Part shown: positions 9,426-20,844 of the stretch, piece after piece
How positions within the stretch are numbered: the first letter of the stretch is position 1
How the letters are laid out: every line of letters starts with the position of its first letter
Origin: Cephalotus follicularis
Taxonomy: Eukaryota > Streptophyta > Magnoliopsida > Oxalidales > Cephalotaceae
Direction: 5' to 3'
Assembly (NCBI GenBank): GCA_001972305.1
Contig: BDDD01000078.1
Location: forward strand, 594,489 to 658,488
Length of the DNA: 64,000 nucleotides
Translations under genes and position numbers: made by a program
The notes under the pieces: model-generated
Told to the model about the DNA's origin: nothing
Databases searched by the model: none
The model's input: only the letters and a program-made list of their open reading frames with translations

Positions 9426-12072
9426 GGTACTGATTTGGACATTTTCGCCTAATTGATGTGCATTGACCTCGGAACGATTCTAGATGCCTTTGAGCATGTA
9501 TTTGCATTGCATATTGAATAATTGATTGAACCGTGGATTGAATTGTAATTGATTTCTAAAATTGTTTTATCATTTTAGAAATACATGCATGATTTTGAAT
9601 ATATCATTACTTTGCACGAACATGTATATTTGACAAAATGTATATTTTTGAATGCCTGGGAAAGTAATTTCCAAAGATTGTGAAATGTTTCAAGGAAATT
9701 TCTATATAATGAAAATGTAGTGTTTTGAGTGGTTATAACTTTCAAGTGACTTGAAAATGGACCGGTATATATATTTGACAAATATATTTGATCCAGTAGT
9801 TATTTTATAAAATTGCTTTACTTGGACTGTGATTGTTCCTGTTGCCGTAATAGCTGCATGGCAGAGGTTTCCATGGTCGGTTAGTGGCGGGTTTGACTCC
9901 AGGTGCCAGGAGATGGCTAGGGATACCCACTTTGATTACTGAGCCGTTGTGCTAGTAACCTGTTGATTATTAGCCGCCATGCTACTACTCTGTTGACCTG
10001 CTTCTAGCAGACCGGGTTCGGGGCTGAAGATGGAGTGCGACGTTGTAGCCAAGTGTTGGCGACGCTCTCGTACGTCCTGATTGAATTGCATGGTCCTTTA
10101 AGGACTTGATTACTGGATTGTGTTGATGTCGCCCTGATAGGGTTGCACCTGTACTGTGTATATAGACTATACTGCATCACTCTGCATCCATTCATGACAT
10201 GCATTATTATTGACCCCGAATTATACATATATCTTCTCTACCTAGCCAAGTGAGGACAAAGGCTAACCCTCTACAATTTCATATTGATGCAGTGGGACTG
10301 ATATGGACAAACCTGGAGAGGATCGAAGTTGTATTAATGTCATCTAATGGACTTGTATTTTCATGTTGGAGTTTATTAAACTTTTATTGTAAACATTGGA
10401 ACAATGTTTTATCGTACTTGATTGATTCCTATACTAATGAAGTAATGAGATATTGAATGGATAATGTTTTGATCATGCTCTGTTTGAGGGCAATTTGACA
10501 ATGGTTACTTTATTGTTAAATAGTTAGTAACATGTGGTATGTGTAATACCCTGGTACAGTTTTGCAGAGGATCCTCTTTGTCATCTGCTTGTTAAGGCCT
10601 GGTTTGGGTTTTATTATTTTCCTTGAGCCATTTGGGAGTCCTCTCTTGTGCAATATTAAGGCCCAAAGTGGCGTTGGTTGGGAAGAGTCATTTATTTTTA
10701 CTAAGCCCATAAGTGAAGCTTACAAGAGAAGCTAACGGTTTCCAATGTGAAAGGACGTGTGTCAGGGAGAGTGTGTGAAGTGATATATATGGCACCTTGG
10801 GCAGAAGGAAGGAAGGAAGAAGTCAGTGAGAAATAGGTAGGAAGGCGAAGAAGAAGAAAAGGGAAGACGCCAAGTGAACTATGTCTGGGTGAGTTGTGAG
10901 ACTCCCTGTGAGGTTCAAGCTTCCTCTTCGTTGGATCCTTACTTCTCGCGTGACCGAACATCTCCTCTACAAGTCTTGTTTCTCTTCTTCTCCATTTCTT
11001 CTGTATTCAAACGTGGTTGAAGGTGATTCTCACTAGTCTTTGATGTCCTTACCCGAGAGTGTTATGGTGGATTCGGAGTTCCTCAGTACACTGAGCAGTG
11101 AGTTGGTATCCCTGGTGTGTTTGACATCTGAGATGGCGAAACGTGGATATGATGGTAGATCCGAAGCTCTAGGTGGGATGTTCGAGTTCTGGGAATATGA
11201 AGAATCTGGTGGTATGGTGGATTCGGAGTTCCAAGGAACTGGCAAGCGTTGCAGGAGCTGGTATTGAGAGAGCTAGGTATGTGACATTTTATGGTTATAC
11301 TAACTTAACCATTTTCTGTTGAGCTGTTTTGTGAGTTTGTGTTTTAGCATTTAGATTCTGGGTAGACGAGGTTCCTCAGATCTTATGTGACGAATACAGC
11401 TGTTACGACCACGTAAGACGCGTGTTCTTGCCAGGGAGTTAGTGCGATGTGCATCCTGGCAGAGGAGTTAGTTTGATGTACATCCCCTACCGAGCAGTGC
11501 ATGGTAAACTTTCCTTGCAGAGTAGTCCACGTCGGGCGTCCCTTGGTGAGCAGTGCATGTCAAGCATCTTCTTGAGCATTTACAAGTTGAAGTGCCTCCT
11601 CGGTGGTGGCTGAACGGTGATTCGCGGGCCCCTTGGATGAAACTAACACTACGTCATTGCCGACGAGGTAGCTCCTCGATCGATATTTATATGGTGTAGT
11701 GCTGAGCTTGTGATTACCGACGGGGGTGGGCTTGCGTAGCCCCTCGATCAATGTTCATATAGTGAGGTGCGCCAAACGTGTGATTGTCGAGGAAGGAGTG
11801 CTCGCGTAGCCCTTCTATCGATGTTCATGCCATGCTCTGGAAGTGGGTATCTATATGCGTATATGAGGGATGTGTATAGTCTTGTAGCCCATGACCACGT
11901 TGATGGATCTTCAACGGAGTTGTTATTGGTGCTTGCCATGGTGGTTCCGGCTATGGAAGTGTGCGAGTATGATGTTCAGTGTTGAGTAAAGCTCCCCGGA
12001 TGTCTTGTGGAGTAAAGCTTTTTGGGCATTAAGTAAGGCTTGTCCAACGTCATGATGAGTTAGGTCTCCTTG

Positions 12073-12547
12073 GGCATTACTGGTGTGGTGGTCTCCCCGG
12101 CCATTGCTTGTGTGATGTTCTTCTCGGGCATTGCTGGTGTGGTGGTCTCCCTGGGCATTGCTGGTGTGGTGGTCTTCTCGGGCGTTGCTGGTGTGGTGGT
12201 CTCCCCGGGCATTGCTTGTGTGATGGTCTTCTCGGGCATTGCTGGTGTGGTGGTCTCCTCGGGCATTGTTGGTGTTGTGGTCTCCCCAGGCATTGCTTGT
12301 GTGATGGTGTTCTCGGGCATTACTGGTGTGGTGGTCAACTCGGGCATTGCTAGTGTGGTGGTCTCCTCGGGCATTGCTGGTGTGGTGGTCTCCCCGGGCA
12401 TTGCTTGTGTGATGGTCTTCTCGGGCATTGCTGTCTCCCCGGGCATTGCTGGTGTGTGGTCTCCTCGGGCATTGCTGGTGTGTGGTCTCCCTGGGCATTG
12501 CTGGTGTGGTGGTCTCCCCGGGCATGGCTTGTGTGGTGGTCTCCTCG
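12073..12547. repeat. 27-bp minisatellite, 18 units
   Basis: There are eighteen head-to-tail units, fifteen of 27 bp plus shorter ones of 18, 26 and 26 bp, totalling 475 bp. The consensus begins GGCATTGCTGGTGTGGTGG. A variant with GCTTGTGTGATGG...CTTCTCG recurs as units 2, 6, 9 and 13, suggesting block duplication of three or four units. Because 27 is a multiple of three, long frames are open on both strands. One gives a nine-residue repeat rich in Thr, Pro and Glu; I regard these as non-coding. Confidence 0.95.
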
Positions 12548-13033
12548 GGCATTGACTGATCGAAGTGGCTTCTCTGGTGTTTTGTTGAAGATGCCTTCTC
12601 GGGCGTGAATCTCCTCGGGCTACCTAGTCCTATGTTGGGAGTGGGTTGGCATCTGTGGATGGTTTGATATCCGTGGATGGGCTGTTGTTCCGTGGATGGT
12701 CTGGTACTTTGTAATAGGCAGGTGTGCGTGGCTTCTCTGCGGCCAGGTAGTGGAATTGTTGTGGCATTCTACATCTGGCTGTTGTGGATGATGCCTGAAG
12801 GTAGACATGCCAAACTTGCCGAACTACGTTGCAGGGGTGCGTACCCTTGAACTATCGAGCTCCTGGGCAGGCAGTGCTTGTTGTCCGGTACCTTGCAGTG
12901 CTTGTGCCCTGGTACTTGCGGAGCTTTTCTTCCGGCACCTTGCAGAGGTTGTGGTCTGGCTTGTTGTCCGGCACCTTACAGAGGCTGTGGTCAGAGAATG
13001 TTGTCTGGTACCTTACAGTACTTGTGGTCGGGC

Positions 13034-13129
13034 GTTGTGGTCTGACATGTTGCAGAGGTCGTCCTCTGACATGTTGCAGAGGTCGTCCTCTGACATGTTG
13101 CAGAGGTCCTCGTCTGGCATATTGCAGAG
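13034..13129. repeat. 24-bp tandem repeat, 4 units
   Basis: Four consecutive 24-bp units start at 13034, 13058, 13082 and 13106. The two middle ones are identical and contain CTGACATGTTGCAGAG. Related, more diverged copies extend upstream to about 12870. Confidence 0.9.
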
Positions 13130-13270
13130 GTGGTGATCAAGGGTCTAGAGACAAAAGGGTCTGTGGACGCCTAGGGGTTTCATACGTTGATCATGGTAAG
13201 AAGCGCTCCTTGTAGAAGGGCAGAGGAGAAGGTCTGTGGAGGATGTGTTTTCTCTGACCTTAGACGAAGA

Positions 13271-13440
13271 TGTTAAGTGATCACGTGTAGAACACGTGGG
13301 TGCTCTCCTCGGGTCTAAGTGATACGGTGCGTGTTGGTGTCTTGGAAGACAATGTTAAGTGATCACCTGTAGAACACTTTGGTGCTTTCCTCGGGTCTAA
13401 GTGATACGGTGCGTGTTGGTGTTTTGGAAGACAGTGTTGA
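13271..13440. repeat. 82-bp tandem duplication in J
   Basis: TGTTAAGTGATCAC recurs at 13271 and 13353 (spacing 82 bp). The rest of the unit is repeated too, including TCGGGTCTAAGTGATACGG, with a partial third copy from about 13433. Confidence 0.85.
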
Positions 13441-14225
13441 GGATTTAATGAAACGGTGAGTTGAGGCTCTCAGCTCATTGAAGTCCTCTGCTCCTTTTTA
13501 TAATACACCCTTGGAGTGGTCCTCGGGTTTTGTTGAGTAGTGGCTTCTGGTTTTGCATAGCTCCCTTGAATGAATGAAGTTCATGCGACTTCTCTAATAT
13601 GTATGTCCTGCGTGGCTATCCTTTCATTCTCAGTATTTGCTAAGCTATGCAACCCTGAATGTAATGAACTTCATACTAGTGGAACCTCACGAATGATTGA
13701 GGAACAGGACGTAGGCATTTTCTGTGCCGAACCACTATAAAAATGACTGTCTCATTCTACTCTTTCCTTTATCATGTATGTGTGAATGCATGAATGCTAT
13801 GTCCAAGTTGTTGTAGGTCTGGTCCTCTGCCGTGGAGGAAGAGGATAGGCAAGACCTTGGCGCGTGGCGCCAGTCCACTGCAATGGGTAGCCGAGGTGCA
13901 GGTGGACATCTAGTCCTCTGCTCTCGTAATGTGCTTGGAAAAAAAAAATAAAGGAGCAGATGAGAGAAGGAAATTTATATGACCAGTTTGTGCCATGGGT
14001 TATGGTTAAAGTCATCCCAGTTTCGTGTAACGGCTAGGGTTTCGGGATCGGGTCGTTACAGTATGGGACACATGTTACGGTTTTAATTCGGCTTATTATC
14101 GAATGCTTCCGCAAGATATAAACTGTTTGAATTTTTTTTGTTTCCCCGTAAAATTGTATAAGGTGAATAATATGTTAAATTTCCATGATATAAATGTTGT
14201 TATAGAAATGGGGTGTGACATATAT

Positions 14226-15420
14226 ACTCTTCTTTCTGATAGATGGCATGCTCATCATCCTCGATGATGTTGGGTTCATCAGTGCCTTCAATGAGAAACC
14301 ATATCTCTGGGCGCTGTTGGAACTCTGCCTGATATGCTCAATATAGGAGTTCCTGAATGAGATCTAATCTCATGCTGGAATCTAATTACAGGTGTGTCTC
14401 TAGAGGTGCTCGCCTCTAATTCCTTTTCGTTCTGTGGTGTTTCTCTTGATGGCAACTCCTTCAGTTCCATTTTGCTCCCACTGGTTCCTGCGAGTAGGTA
14501 TTCCTTCTCCAGGAAAACTACAGTATGCGAAACAAACACCTTTTGTTCGCTGGGATGGTAGAAATATTATCCCATTGTTTCTTTGGGATACCCCACAAAT
14601 CGGCATCGATCTGATCGTGTCTCCAACTTACTAGGTTTCAACCTTCTAACTTAAGCTAGACATCCCTAAACTCTCAAATGTTTTAGGCTGGGTTTCCTCA
14701 CTGTCTATACCTGGTATGGAGTGGAGGGAACGGATTTCGAAGGAATCTAGTTAAGGACATATGCAGATGTTTCCAATGCATAGCCCCAAAAGGAGGAAGG
14801 GAGATCTGTAAAATTCATCATGGACCAAACCATAAAAATCAAGGTCTGATTCCTCTGTTCGGACACACCATTGTGCTGCGGTGTTCCAGGAGGTGTCCAC
14901 TGTGAGAGAATTCCATTATCTCTAAGTTAATCCTGGAACTCAGCAGACAGGTATTCGCCCCCTCGATATGATCAAGGTGTTTTATTGGGCTTACCGGTTT
15001 GCTTCTCTACTTCATTTCTAAATTCCTTGAACCTCTAAAAATGATTTGTGTCTACTTAGAAACACATACCCATATCGTGACAAATCATCGGTAAAAGTAA
15101 TGAAGTAAAGGTATCCTCCTTGTGCACTGACCGACATAGGTCCACATACGTCAGTGAGGATTAAACCCAGTATATCCACCGCCGTCTCTCCTTGACCGGA
15201 GAAGGAAGATTTGGTCATTTTTCCAAGCAGACAAGATTCACATGTCGGAAAAGACTCTAAGTCTTGGATGTCCAAAGACCATCCTTAACCAACTTTGACA
15301 TCCTTGCCTCACTAGAATGACCCAATATGCAATGCCAAGTATATGATTGATTAATTTCATTATTCTCTATTTGTCTTTTAGTTCCTTGCTCGATTGACAA
15401 TGCCATATCGTGATCAGTAT
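14226..15420 (-). pseudogene. Copia C1 integrase and linker (broken)
   Basis: On the minus strand, 15275-15018 gives CESCLLGKMTKSSFSGQGE, then LILTDVCGPMS and YFITFTDDLSRYGYVFL. These are the GAG-pre-integrase zinc end and the start of the copia integrase core. The stretch to about 14640 keeps scattered integrase similarity with many stops. 14539-14288 gives VSHTVVFLEKEYLLAGTSGS, the conserved block after the integrase of this copia type. The left end at 14226 joins, across element A, directly to RNase H, so the RT is absent. Non-functional. Confidence 0.85.
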
Positions 15421-15770
15421 TTAAAATATAAATCCCATTTTCAATATGTCATCACATATAGAAATTTTGTCATCAGACGAAAGAGAACAATCATTCACAT
15501 CAAAATTAAGCTCCAAGTCCAATTTATAAATGTACAAAACACTCACAATGTTCCGTATTAAGTTCTCGATAAGATAACGTGAATTCAAACTAATTACAAA
15601 AACACCAGGAAAATGTAAATCATAAACACCTACGACTCTAGTAATGATCCTTGATCCATCACCCAGTTGTAGGTCCACTGCTTCTTCAACTCTAAGCTAC
15701 CTTGCTTCTTAGAGCCTACCAAGAATTGCAAATATAAGTACCACAACTAGTGTCTAACATCCAAGTAGAA
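15421..15770 (-). pseudogene. Copia C1 protease and protease-integrase linker (broken)
   Basis: The minus-strand frame contains WMLDTSCGTYIC, the copia protease active-site block. The catalytic Asp-Thr-Gly has become Asp-Thr-Ser (near 15754-15746), so the enzyme would probably be dead even without the stop that follows. Downstream, VVGVYDLHFPGVFVISLNSR and NIVSVLYIYKLDLEL match the usual linker before the integrase. The order gag, protease, integrase on the minus strand is as expected for Ty1/copia. Confidence 0.85.
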
Positions 15771-16720
15771 CTAATACTAGAAGCTACATGAAGCTGAATC
15801 ATGTAGTTACCTGAACCAGAGGCACCAGCAATGGAAGCTAGGAACTCAGTGCAGTCATTTTTCCTATGACCTTGTTTCCAACAAAAGAAACAAGCTTTTT
15901 CGTCCATTAGCTGTTTGGGCTTTTCCTTGATAGTTCCCCCAACCACTCGAAGTGGTTTTTCATTCTTTATGTTCTTTTTCTTCTTCTTGGCCTTGCCTTT
16001 CTTTTTAGACCCACCCTGATCTTGGGCAGTCTTTGAAGAAGAATGAAGAAATATAATGGCATATTTTGACTTACCAATGTCAAGATCCGCCTCCGCAATT
16101 CTGAGCATAGCCACCAGCTCAGGCAATGAACAATCCACCTTGTTCATGTGGAAGTTCATAACAAACTGCTAAAACGACCGAGGGAGGGATGACAAAACGA
16201 GATTTATGTAGAAATCATTATGCATAGTCAAATATAATTGAGCCAACTACTTAATAAGATCTATCATCTTTAGTCCATGCTCATGGACCGAAGTTCCATC
16301 CTCCATCTTTGAACAGAAAAGCTTATGAGAGAGGTTGAACCTAGTAGTCCTAGACCGCGCGCCATACAACTCCCTGAGACGGAGAACTATACCACCAAGG
16401 CTCTCCATATGCTCGTGCTGTCGTTGTAGCTCCTACACCATGCTAGCTATAATGAGGCACCAAGCCTGCTCATCATTATCAAGCCACTTTGCAATAGCGA
16501 CTTGAGTTTCCAAAGATGGATCATCACCAAGTATGGGGGGTCATCACATGAGACAATTTCATTGATGTCAAAACCAAGCGCAGATTGCTCTACCAGTCAA
16601 GGAAATTTGGCCCATCCAATTTATTAGTCTCTAAGACTCTAGCAATTGTGGAGCTGACAGACATTTTTGGAAAGTATACACAACCTATAGGAAACATTTA
16701 GAGATTATTAGCAAATATTC
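15771..16720 (-). pseudogene. Copia C1 gag (broken)
   Basis: The minus-strand frame has a zinc knuckle CFFCWKQGHRKNDC (15892-15851, intact C-x2-C-x4-H-x4-C). A lysine-rich stretch and the conserved block MNFHMNKVDCSLPELVAML precede it. Upstream, between about 16160 and 16700, the capsid region (HEHGLKMIDLIK and similar) has several stops. The C2 copy at 60139-61000 aligns throughout. This would be the structural polyprotein of the element; no continuous frame remains. Confidence 0.85.
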
Positions 16721-17834
16721 CATTTATCATGTTATAACCATAACACTTGGTCTTTAGTGCATATGGTTCCTCCCACTATTCTAATCTTATCCAATACCTC
16801 CATGTGGAATTCAGGAGATCTAATGTCCTAGTGGGGATTGGAATCTATCTCAGCATATTATAGCCTCAGCTATAGCTTAACAAACCGTAACACCTAAGAT
16901 AGGCAGGCTCATCTGTCAATTTACACAGCTCGAGATCCAATCCCACCCACGCTCGTGTAAGATCTAATCATAGATTCGGCCTACAGGCACAATATGATCT
17001 CGGCTATAGCACGACCAACCATTACAGCCAGTATAATTCTACACCCATAGTCCTCAAAGAAATGCACATGTTTTGACACCCACACATTTACGTGTCCAAG
17101 TGCAAAACATTCTGATTTCCTTGCAATATCTAATACTGATGTTGACATGACATATGACAGATAGCAGGCCTCAGCTATAGCTTGAAAAACCCACAGTCTG
17201 CCCATGCCACTCAACAGGATCTATGGAAGGCCACGTCAGGTCACTCCTAGTGTCCTTGGCGTTAAGACTTATTATTTCAAACTTGGAGGGATTTTAGGTC
17301 TCACATTTTTCTTAGCCGATCCATTAATTAATTCATTGGTTTCCTTAGCCAAATCAATTAATTACGGCGTACATGCAATGACGTGTTTGGACCAATGTCC
17401 AACATAAAATAAAATGGATAGGCTTACGGACAACTCTATACTGATTCACATGAGCGAATGTGATCACTTTGTCTCCTAGGTGAACTATTTAATTCTACTT
17501 TATTACATAGAATACCATGCATCCATGGTCTTCATTTTGGTCTTGCAACTTCCTTGATCTTCCTCTCCATCCTCCATTTAATTCTCCTCCATTCCTTACA
17601 AACTTTTTAATAAAATTACATTTTTGTTTTAAAGAAGAGAAATACAAATATAGTGAGAAGAGAATCTATCGTAGAGAGGAATTGAAAGACAGGGAATTAA
17701 GGTGCTCGCAGGCTACCAAATTACAAAGTAAATAAAAATAATAAAGCAAATTAAACATCCACAAAAGAAAACAAAATCTTGGTCAAGTCCCATAGCCTAC
17801 CATCATGCCTATAACATCCAAAAATATATCTAAT
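16721..17834 (-). other. Copia C1 5' untranslated leader (truncated)
   Basis: Non-coding sequence similar to 61001-62140 of C2, for example around 16750-16850 versus 61050-61170. Similarity stops near 17827, just before D's LTR. No primer-binding site or 5' LTR of C1 follows, so the rest is either beyond D (outside the window) or deleted. No gene is seen here. Confidence 0.75.
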
Positions 17835-17997
17835 TGTTTAGCATAAAACTGTTATTTTTAATGAGTTATTTGTTATATTTTTATGCTTAGAATAGACTAC
17901 TTTGGTTGTGTTATGTTAATTTTTAGGTACAAGGCCAAAAAGACCAAAGTGCATGGAGAATCAGCTAAATTGGAAAAATTTTGCAGAAAACAGAGTT

Positions 17998-18400
17998 AAG
18001 CATCGACGCCTAACCGTTAAGCACTGGCGGTTACAATATAAGCGTCCACGCTTTGCACTAGGATGAACAAATCTGCAGTTTTTTTGATTTTCGTCAACAC
18101 CAATCCATTTGGTGTCAACATGCTGGGAATTCAATGTTTAGGCGTCAATGACATGAGAAAGTCGTCAACGCCAAAAATGCACAAATCAAACAGTAGTTTA
18201 ACGTTAACGTTTGATGATAAAGACGTCAGTGCATCCTGCCTTCATGAGTTAAGCGTCGACGCCTTGCTTGTAAGCGTCGATGATTAACACCCAAGTCAGC
18301 CAAAGAACACTACATTCAAGTCGACGCTTAGCGCTTCAATGTACCAAAGCGTCAACGCAAAGCCCCAAAGCGTTGATGCCCAAGATGAAAGCGTCGACGC
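17998..18400 (+). repeat. TCGA palindrome cluster in D LTR
   Basis: Repeated AAGCGTCGACGCC-type motifs occur, for example near 18250, 18318 and 18388, with degenerate CATCGACGCC and GCGTCAACGC copies. More are present at 19150-19215. The type resembles that in A, B, G and H although D is an Athila-like element. Confidence 0.7.
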
Positions 18401-18490
18401 TTACGAGGCCTGGCAGCCAAATTTGGAAAGTTTTAGATTTTTTCCTAGTTTTGTATCTAGGTTATTTTATTTCCATTTTTCAGCAACTTT

Positions 18491-18510
18491 GTATAAGTAT
18501 AAATACATTA
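18491..18510 (+). promoter_or_regulatory. Probable TATA box of D LTR
   Basis: GTATAAGTATAAATACATTA lies about 160 bases upstream of the AATAAAAA signal, a spacing compatible with a short transcribed R region. Confidence 0.5.
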
Positions 18511-18805
18511 GAGGCCAGCCATAAACAGGGTGTAGCCTATGTAGCCACCCTCTAGCTCTCTTTTCTCCTTCAATTCAGTTTTTAGTTTTTTATAATGTTT
18601 AGTTGCTAAACTCTTAAGGTTTTTGGATTAGAACAAATCCTAGATTGTATTGCTTCAATTCTATTAATAAAAATCCTTGAAGTTTTGATTTGTTCTTCAA
18701 TTTTCTACCTTCACACACACTTTGTCTGTCTAATTAAAATCCACAAACATCTTGTTAGTGAATAAGAATGTTGGCGAATAAATGGTGTTTGACGCAATCA
18801 ATGGA

Positions 18806-18958
18806 GTCTACTCATGCGGTTTGTCACGGCGAACACACTCCGTATAGACCTAGCATGTCTACTCAAACGATTTGTCGCCGCTCCCGTACTCCGTATAGAC
18901 CTGGCATGACTACTCATATGATTTGTCATCACAGTCGCACTATGTATTGACCTAGCTG
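18806..18958. repeat. 51-bp tandem repeat, 3 units
   Basis: Units start at 18806, 18857 and 18908 and share TCTACTC...TTTGTC and TATAGACCT blocks. They lie in the presumed U5 region of D's LTR. Confidence 0.9.
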
Positions 18959-19418
18959 CCATTGGTTACCAAGGTCTGATCGTTCAAGTAAGTGAATTGT
19001 TCAATATAATCTATGGGGAGTTTCTATACCCGAAAACTGACTTTATTTGCATATTTTATTCCCTTTAGTTTATTGCTTTGATAATTCATAAGTTGCATGA
19101 TTGTTTTCTATTAATTTTTCAATACAATAGCTATTCATATCGACACCTACCCTGTAAGCGTTGATGCCTTACGTGTTCTGTTTGATTTACGTCGACACCT
19201 TGACAAAGCGTCGACGACTTCGTTTCCCATTTTAATTAATTAGTTTATTTTTGCATGTTTAGGAGTAGATTTTAATATTAAACTTCAATTTTGCATACTA
19301 TGCCTAGGTTGATTAGATTAAATTTATTTAACTTGATTTCCTGGGGTTCGACCCGTTATTGCACAACCGTACACTTGCGGTATAAATTTAAAACATTTAA
19401 AACACGTGAAATAGTTTT

Positions 19419-19436
19419 TGATGCCGTTGCCGGGGA
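19419..19436 (+). other. Primer-binding site of D (tRNA-Asp type)
   Basis: TGATGCCGTTGCCGGGGA closely matches the TGGCGCCGTTGCCGGGGA site used by Athila and Tat/Ogre elements. Together with the gag sequence it places D in the non-chromovirus branch of Ty3/gypsy. Confidence 0.88.
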
Positions 19437-19647
19437 AATAAGTTTTAGATTAATTTTAATTTGTTTAACCAATTCGTAGTATTTTGTGCAGTTTAATTTA
19501 ATTTGATTAAAAAAATTACATTCTTTGTTTTTAAATTTTTTGTTCTCTGCTTTAATTTTTGTTACCTGATTTAATTCAGTATTTCCTGTTTTAGCTCGTG
19601 TTTTGTTTTAATTTATAATTTTTCTCGTTACTGTGTCCCGTTAGTGT

Positions 19648-20844
19648 ATGACTGAGTGGGTTCGTGGCCCAAATCCTCGATTAGAACGATTTATTCAACA
19701 AGCACAAATGGCCGACGAACGACCCATCCAAACTTTACGCGATAGATTCAATCTTGTGAGGACGGCACAACCATCTTGTATCCTGTTGCCTGCCCCTCAA
19801 GGGAATAATTTCGAGTTGAAATCTCAGTTTATTAGCATGCTCCCACACTTTCATGGTTTACCAAATAAGGATGCATATCTCTTCCTTCGCGAGTTCGAGG
19901 AGGTGTCTGCCCTTATGAATCTTCAGCAACTCTTGGATGATGCAATCAAACTGCGTTATATCAATTTTTCTCTGAAAGATGGAGCTAAAAGGTGGCTCTA
20001 CAGTCTCCCAAATGGTTCCATCTCTACATGGGACCATTTCACTCTTTTGTTCCTTAAGAAGCTCTTTCCACTTCATAAAACCAATAAACTTAGGAACGAC
20101 ATTCTCCAATTTATCCAGCGACCGAATGAATCATTCTCTCGATGTATGGAGCATTTTAAACACCTTCTCTTAGAGTGTCCTCATCACGGTTTGAACACGT
20201 GGCATTTGTGCCAAATCATCTACGAAGGTATCGACTACCAGACTAAGCAATTGGTTGAGTCGATGTGTCCTGATGGGTTCACCTCGTACACCAATGAAAG
20301 CGGGGCTTGGAATTTCCTGTTAGATTTGGGTGAGCGAACTAGGGAGTGGGAGTCCACTCAAGTTTCTGAGAGAGCTTTGCCAAATAAAGGATAGGTTATA
20401 GATGGAGCGGTTGCCAAGGAGGCACAGTTAGATAGTCTCCTCATGAGATTGGAGTCGATAGTTAGGGGATGCGCGCAAGTAAATTATATCGAGCAAAACA
20501 CCCCTATGTGTTATTGGTGCCAGTGACCAAGTCATGATCATGATGAATGCCTGAATTATTACGAAAATCAATATAATCTTGAGAATGTGTTCGCAATGAA
20601 TCATTACAACCCGTATAGTAACACTTACAATCCGGGTTGGCGAAACCATCCAAACTTCTCATGGAGCCAAGGGAAAAACACAAGAGGACCTTCAAACTTT
20701 CCAGGTTCACATTCAAATTTTTCGGGGCAACCTTCGAGCTTCATTGGCCAGTCTGTACCACATCAAACATATCCAAGGTTTCCCCCGACTTCAAATAATA
20801 TCCGACCATCTTTCCCACCACAAAGTAAGTTTCAAAATCAACAA
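19648..20844 (+). pseudogene. Athila-like D gag, first part (broken, split by element E)
   Basis: One frame runs from the start at 19648 to 20844. It contains the Athila gag core: LKDGAKRWLYSLPNGSISTW, FPLHKTNKLRNDI, ESFSRCMEHFKHLLLECPHHG and LCQIIYEGI. In-frame stops lie at 20392-20394 and 20524-20526. The second falls inside the zinc knuckle (20509-20550, C-x2-C-x4-H-x4-C spacing kept). An Asn/Pro/Ser-rich tail (HYNPYSNTYNPGWRNHPNF) follows, then E's insertion. The frame resumes at 43579. Confidence 0.9.
20840..20844. other. Target-site duplication of element E (AACAA)
   Basis: AACAA at 20840-20844 is repeated at 43579-43583 around TG...CA ends 22.7 kb apart. This shows E plus its passengers is one nested unit. 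Confidence 0.88.

Larger units (their letters stand above)
10542..14060 (+). mobile_element. Solo LTR J (3.5 kb, minisatellite-rich)
   Basis: It begins TGTAATACCC and ends GGGTCGTTACA, with perfect GTATG duplications at 10537-10541 and 14061-14065. It lies within A's 3' LTR. There is no gag-pol, primer site or second LTR, so a solo LTR left by recombination is the simplest reading. Orientation is inferred from the TGTAATACCC start. The interior is unusually repetitive: imperfect repeats at 11420-11840, a 27-bp minisatellite at 12073-12547, 24-bp repeats at 13034-13129, and an 82-bp duplication at 13271-13440. Superfamily is uncertain, probably Ty3/gypsy. Long frames on both strands here come from repeat periods divisible by three. 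Confidence 0.8.
912..14220 (+). mobile_element. Chromovirus A: full-length Ty3/gypsy (Tekay/Del-like), with solo LTR J nested in its 3' LTR
   Basis: The element has a 5' LTR (912-3563), an initiator-Met-type primer site, broken gag-pol with a chromodomain, a polypurine tract, and a 3' LTR (8082-14220) enlarged by the insertion of J. The order gag, protease, RT, RNase H, integrase, chromodomain defines a Ty3/gypsy chromovirus. The final motif (ATWERDDDIRERYPHLF) is typical of the Tekay/Del group. The element lies in copia C1 with a TATAT duplication. By eye the two LTRs differ at about 14 of the first 170 aligned bases, so the insertion is not very recent. It is the same family as element B and solo LTR I. 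Confidence 0.92.
8082..14220 (+). repeat. Chromovirus A 3' LTR, interrupted by solo LTR J
   Basis: LTR sequence covers 8082-10541 and 14061-14220; removing J leaves about 2.6 kb, matching the 5' LTR. The end GGGGTGTGACA matches the 5' LTR end. It carries the same two palindrome clusters (8250-8410 and 9146-9425). Short frames in this stretch are not protein-like. Confidence 0.9.
17835..19404 (+). repeat. Athila-like element D, 5' LTR
   Basis: It probably starts at TGTTTAGCAT (17835), where similarity to C1 ends, and finishes shortly before the primer site at 19419. The exact 3' end is uncertain (about 19404). It contains palindromes, a TATA box, a poly(A)-like AATAAAAA signal near 18666, and a 51-bp tandem repeat. 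The predicted target duplication (CTAAT, 17830-17834) cannot be checked because the other LTR is outside the window. Confidence 0.7.

Noticed and set aside
11923..12555. Long frames on both strands (209, 161 and 128 codons) with nine-residue repeats
   Set aside because: They are produced by the 27-bp minisatellite, whose period keeps all frames open. There is no homology, start context or domain.
17998..18400. CRISPR-like array, because short repeats alternate with unrelated spacers
   Set aside because: The repeats are degenerate 10-16 bp palindromes at irregular spacing inside an LTR of a plant retrotransposon. No cas genes are present.
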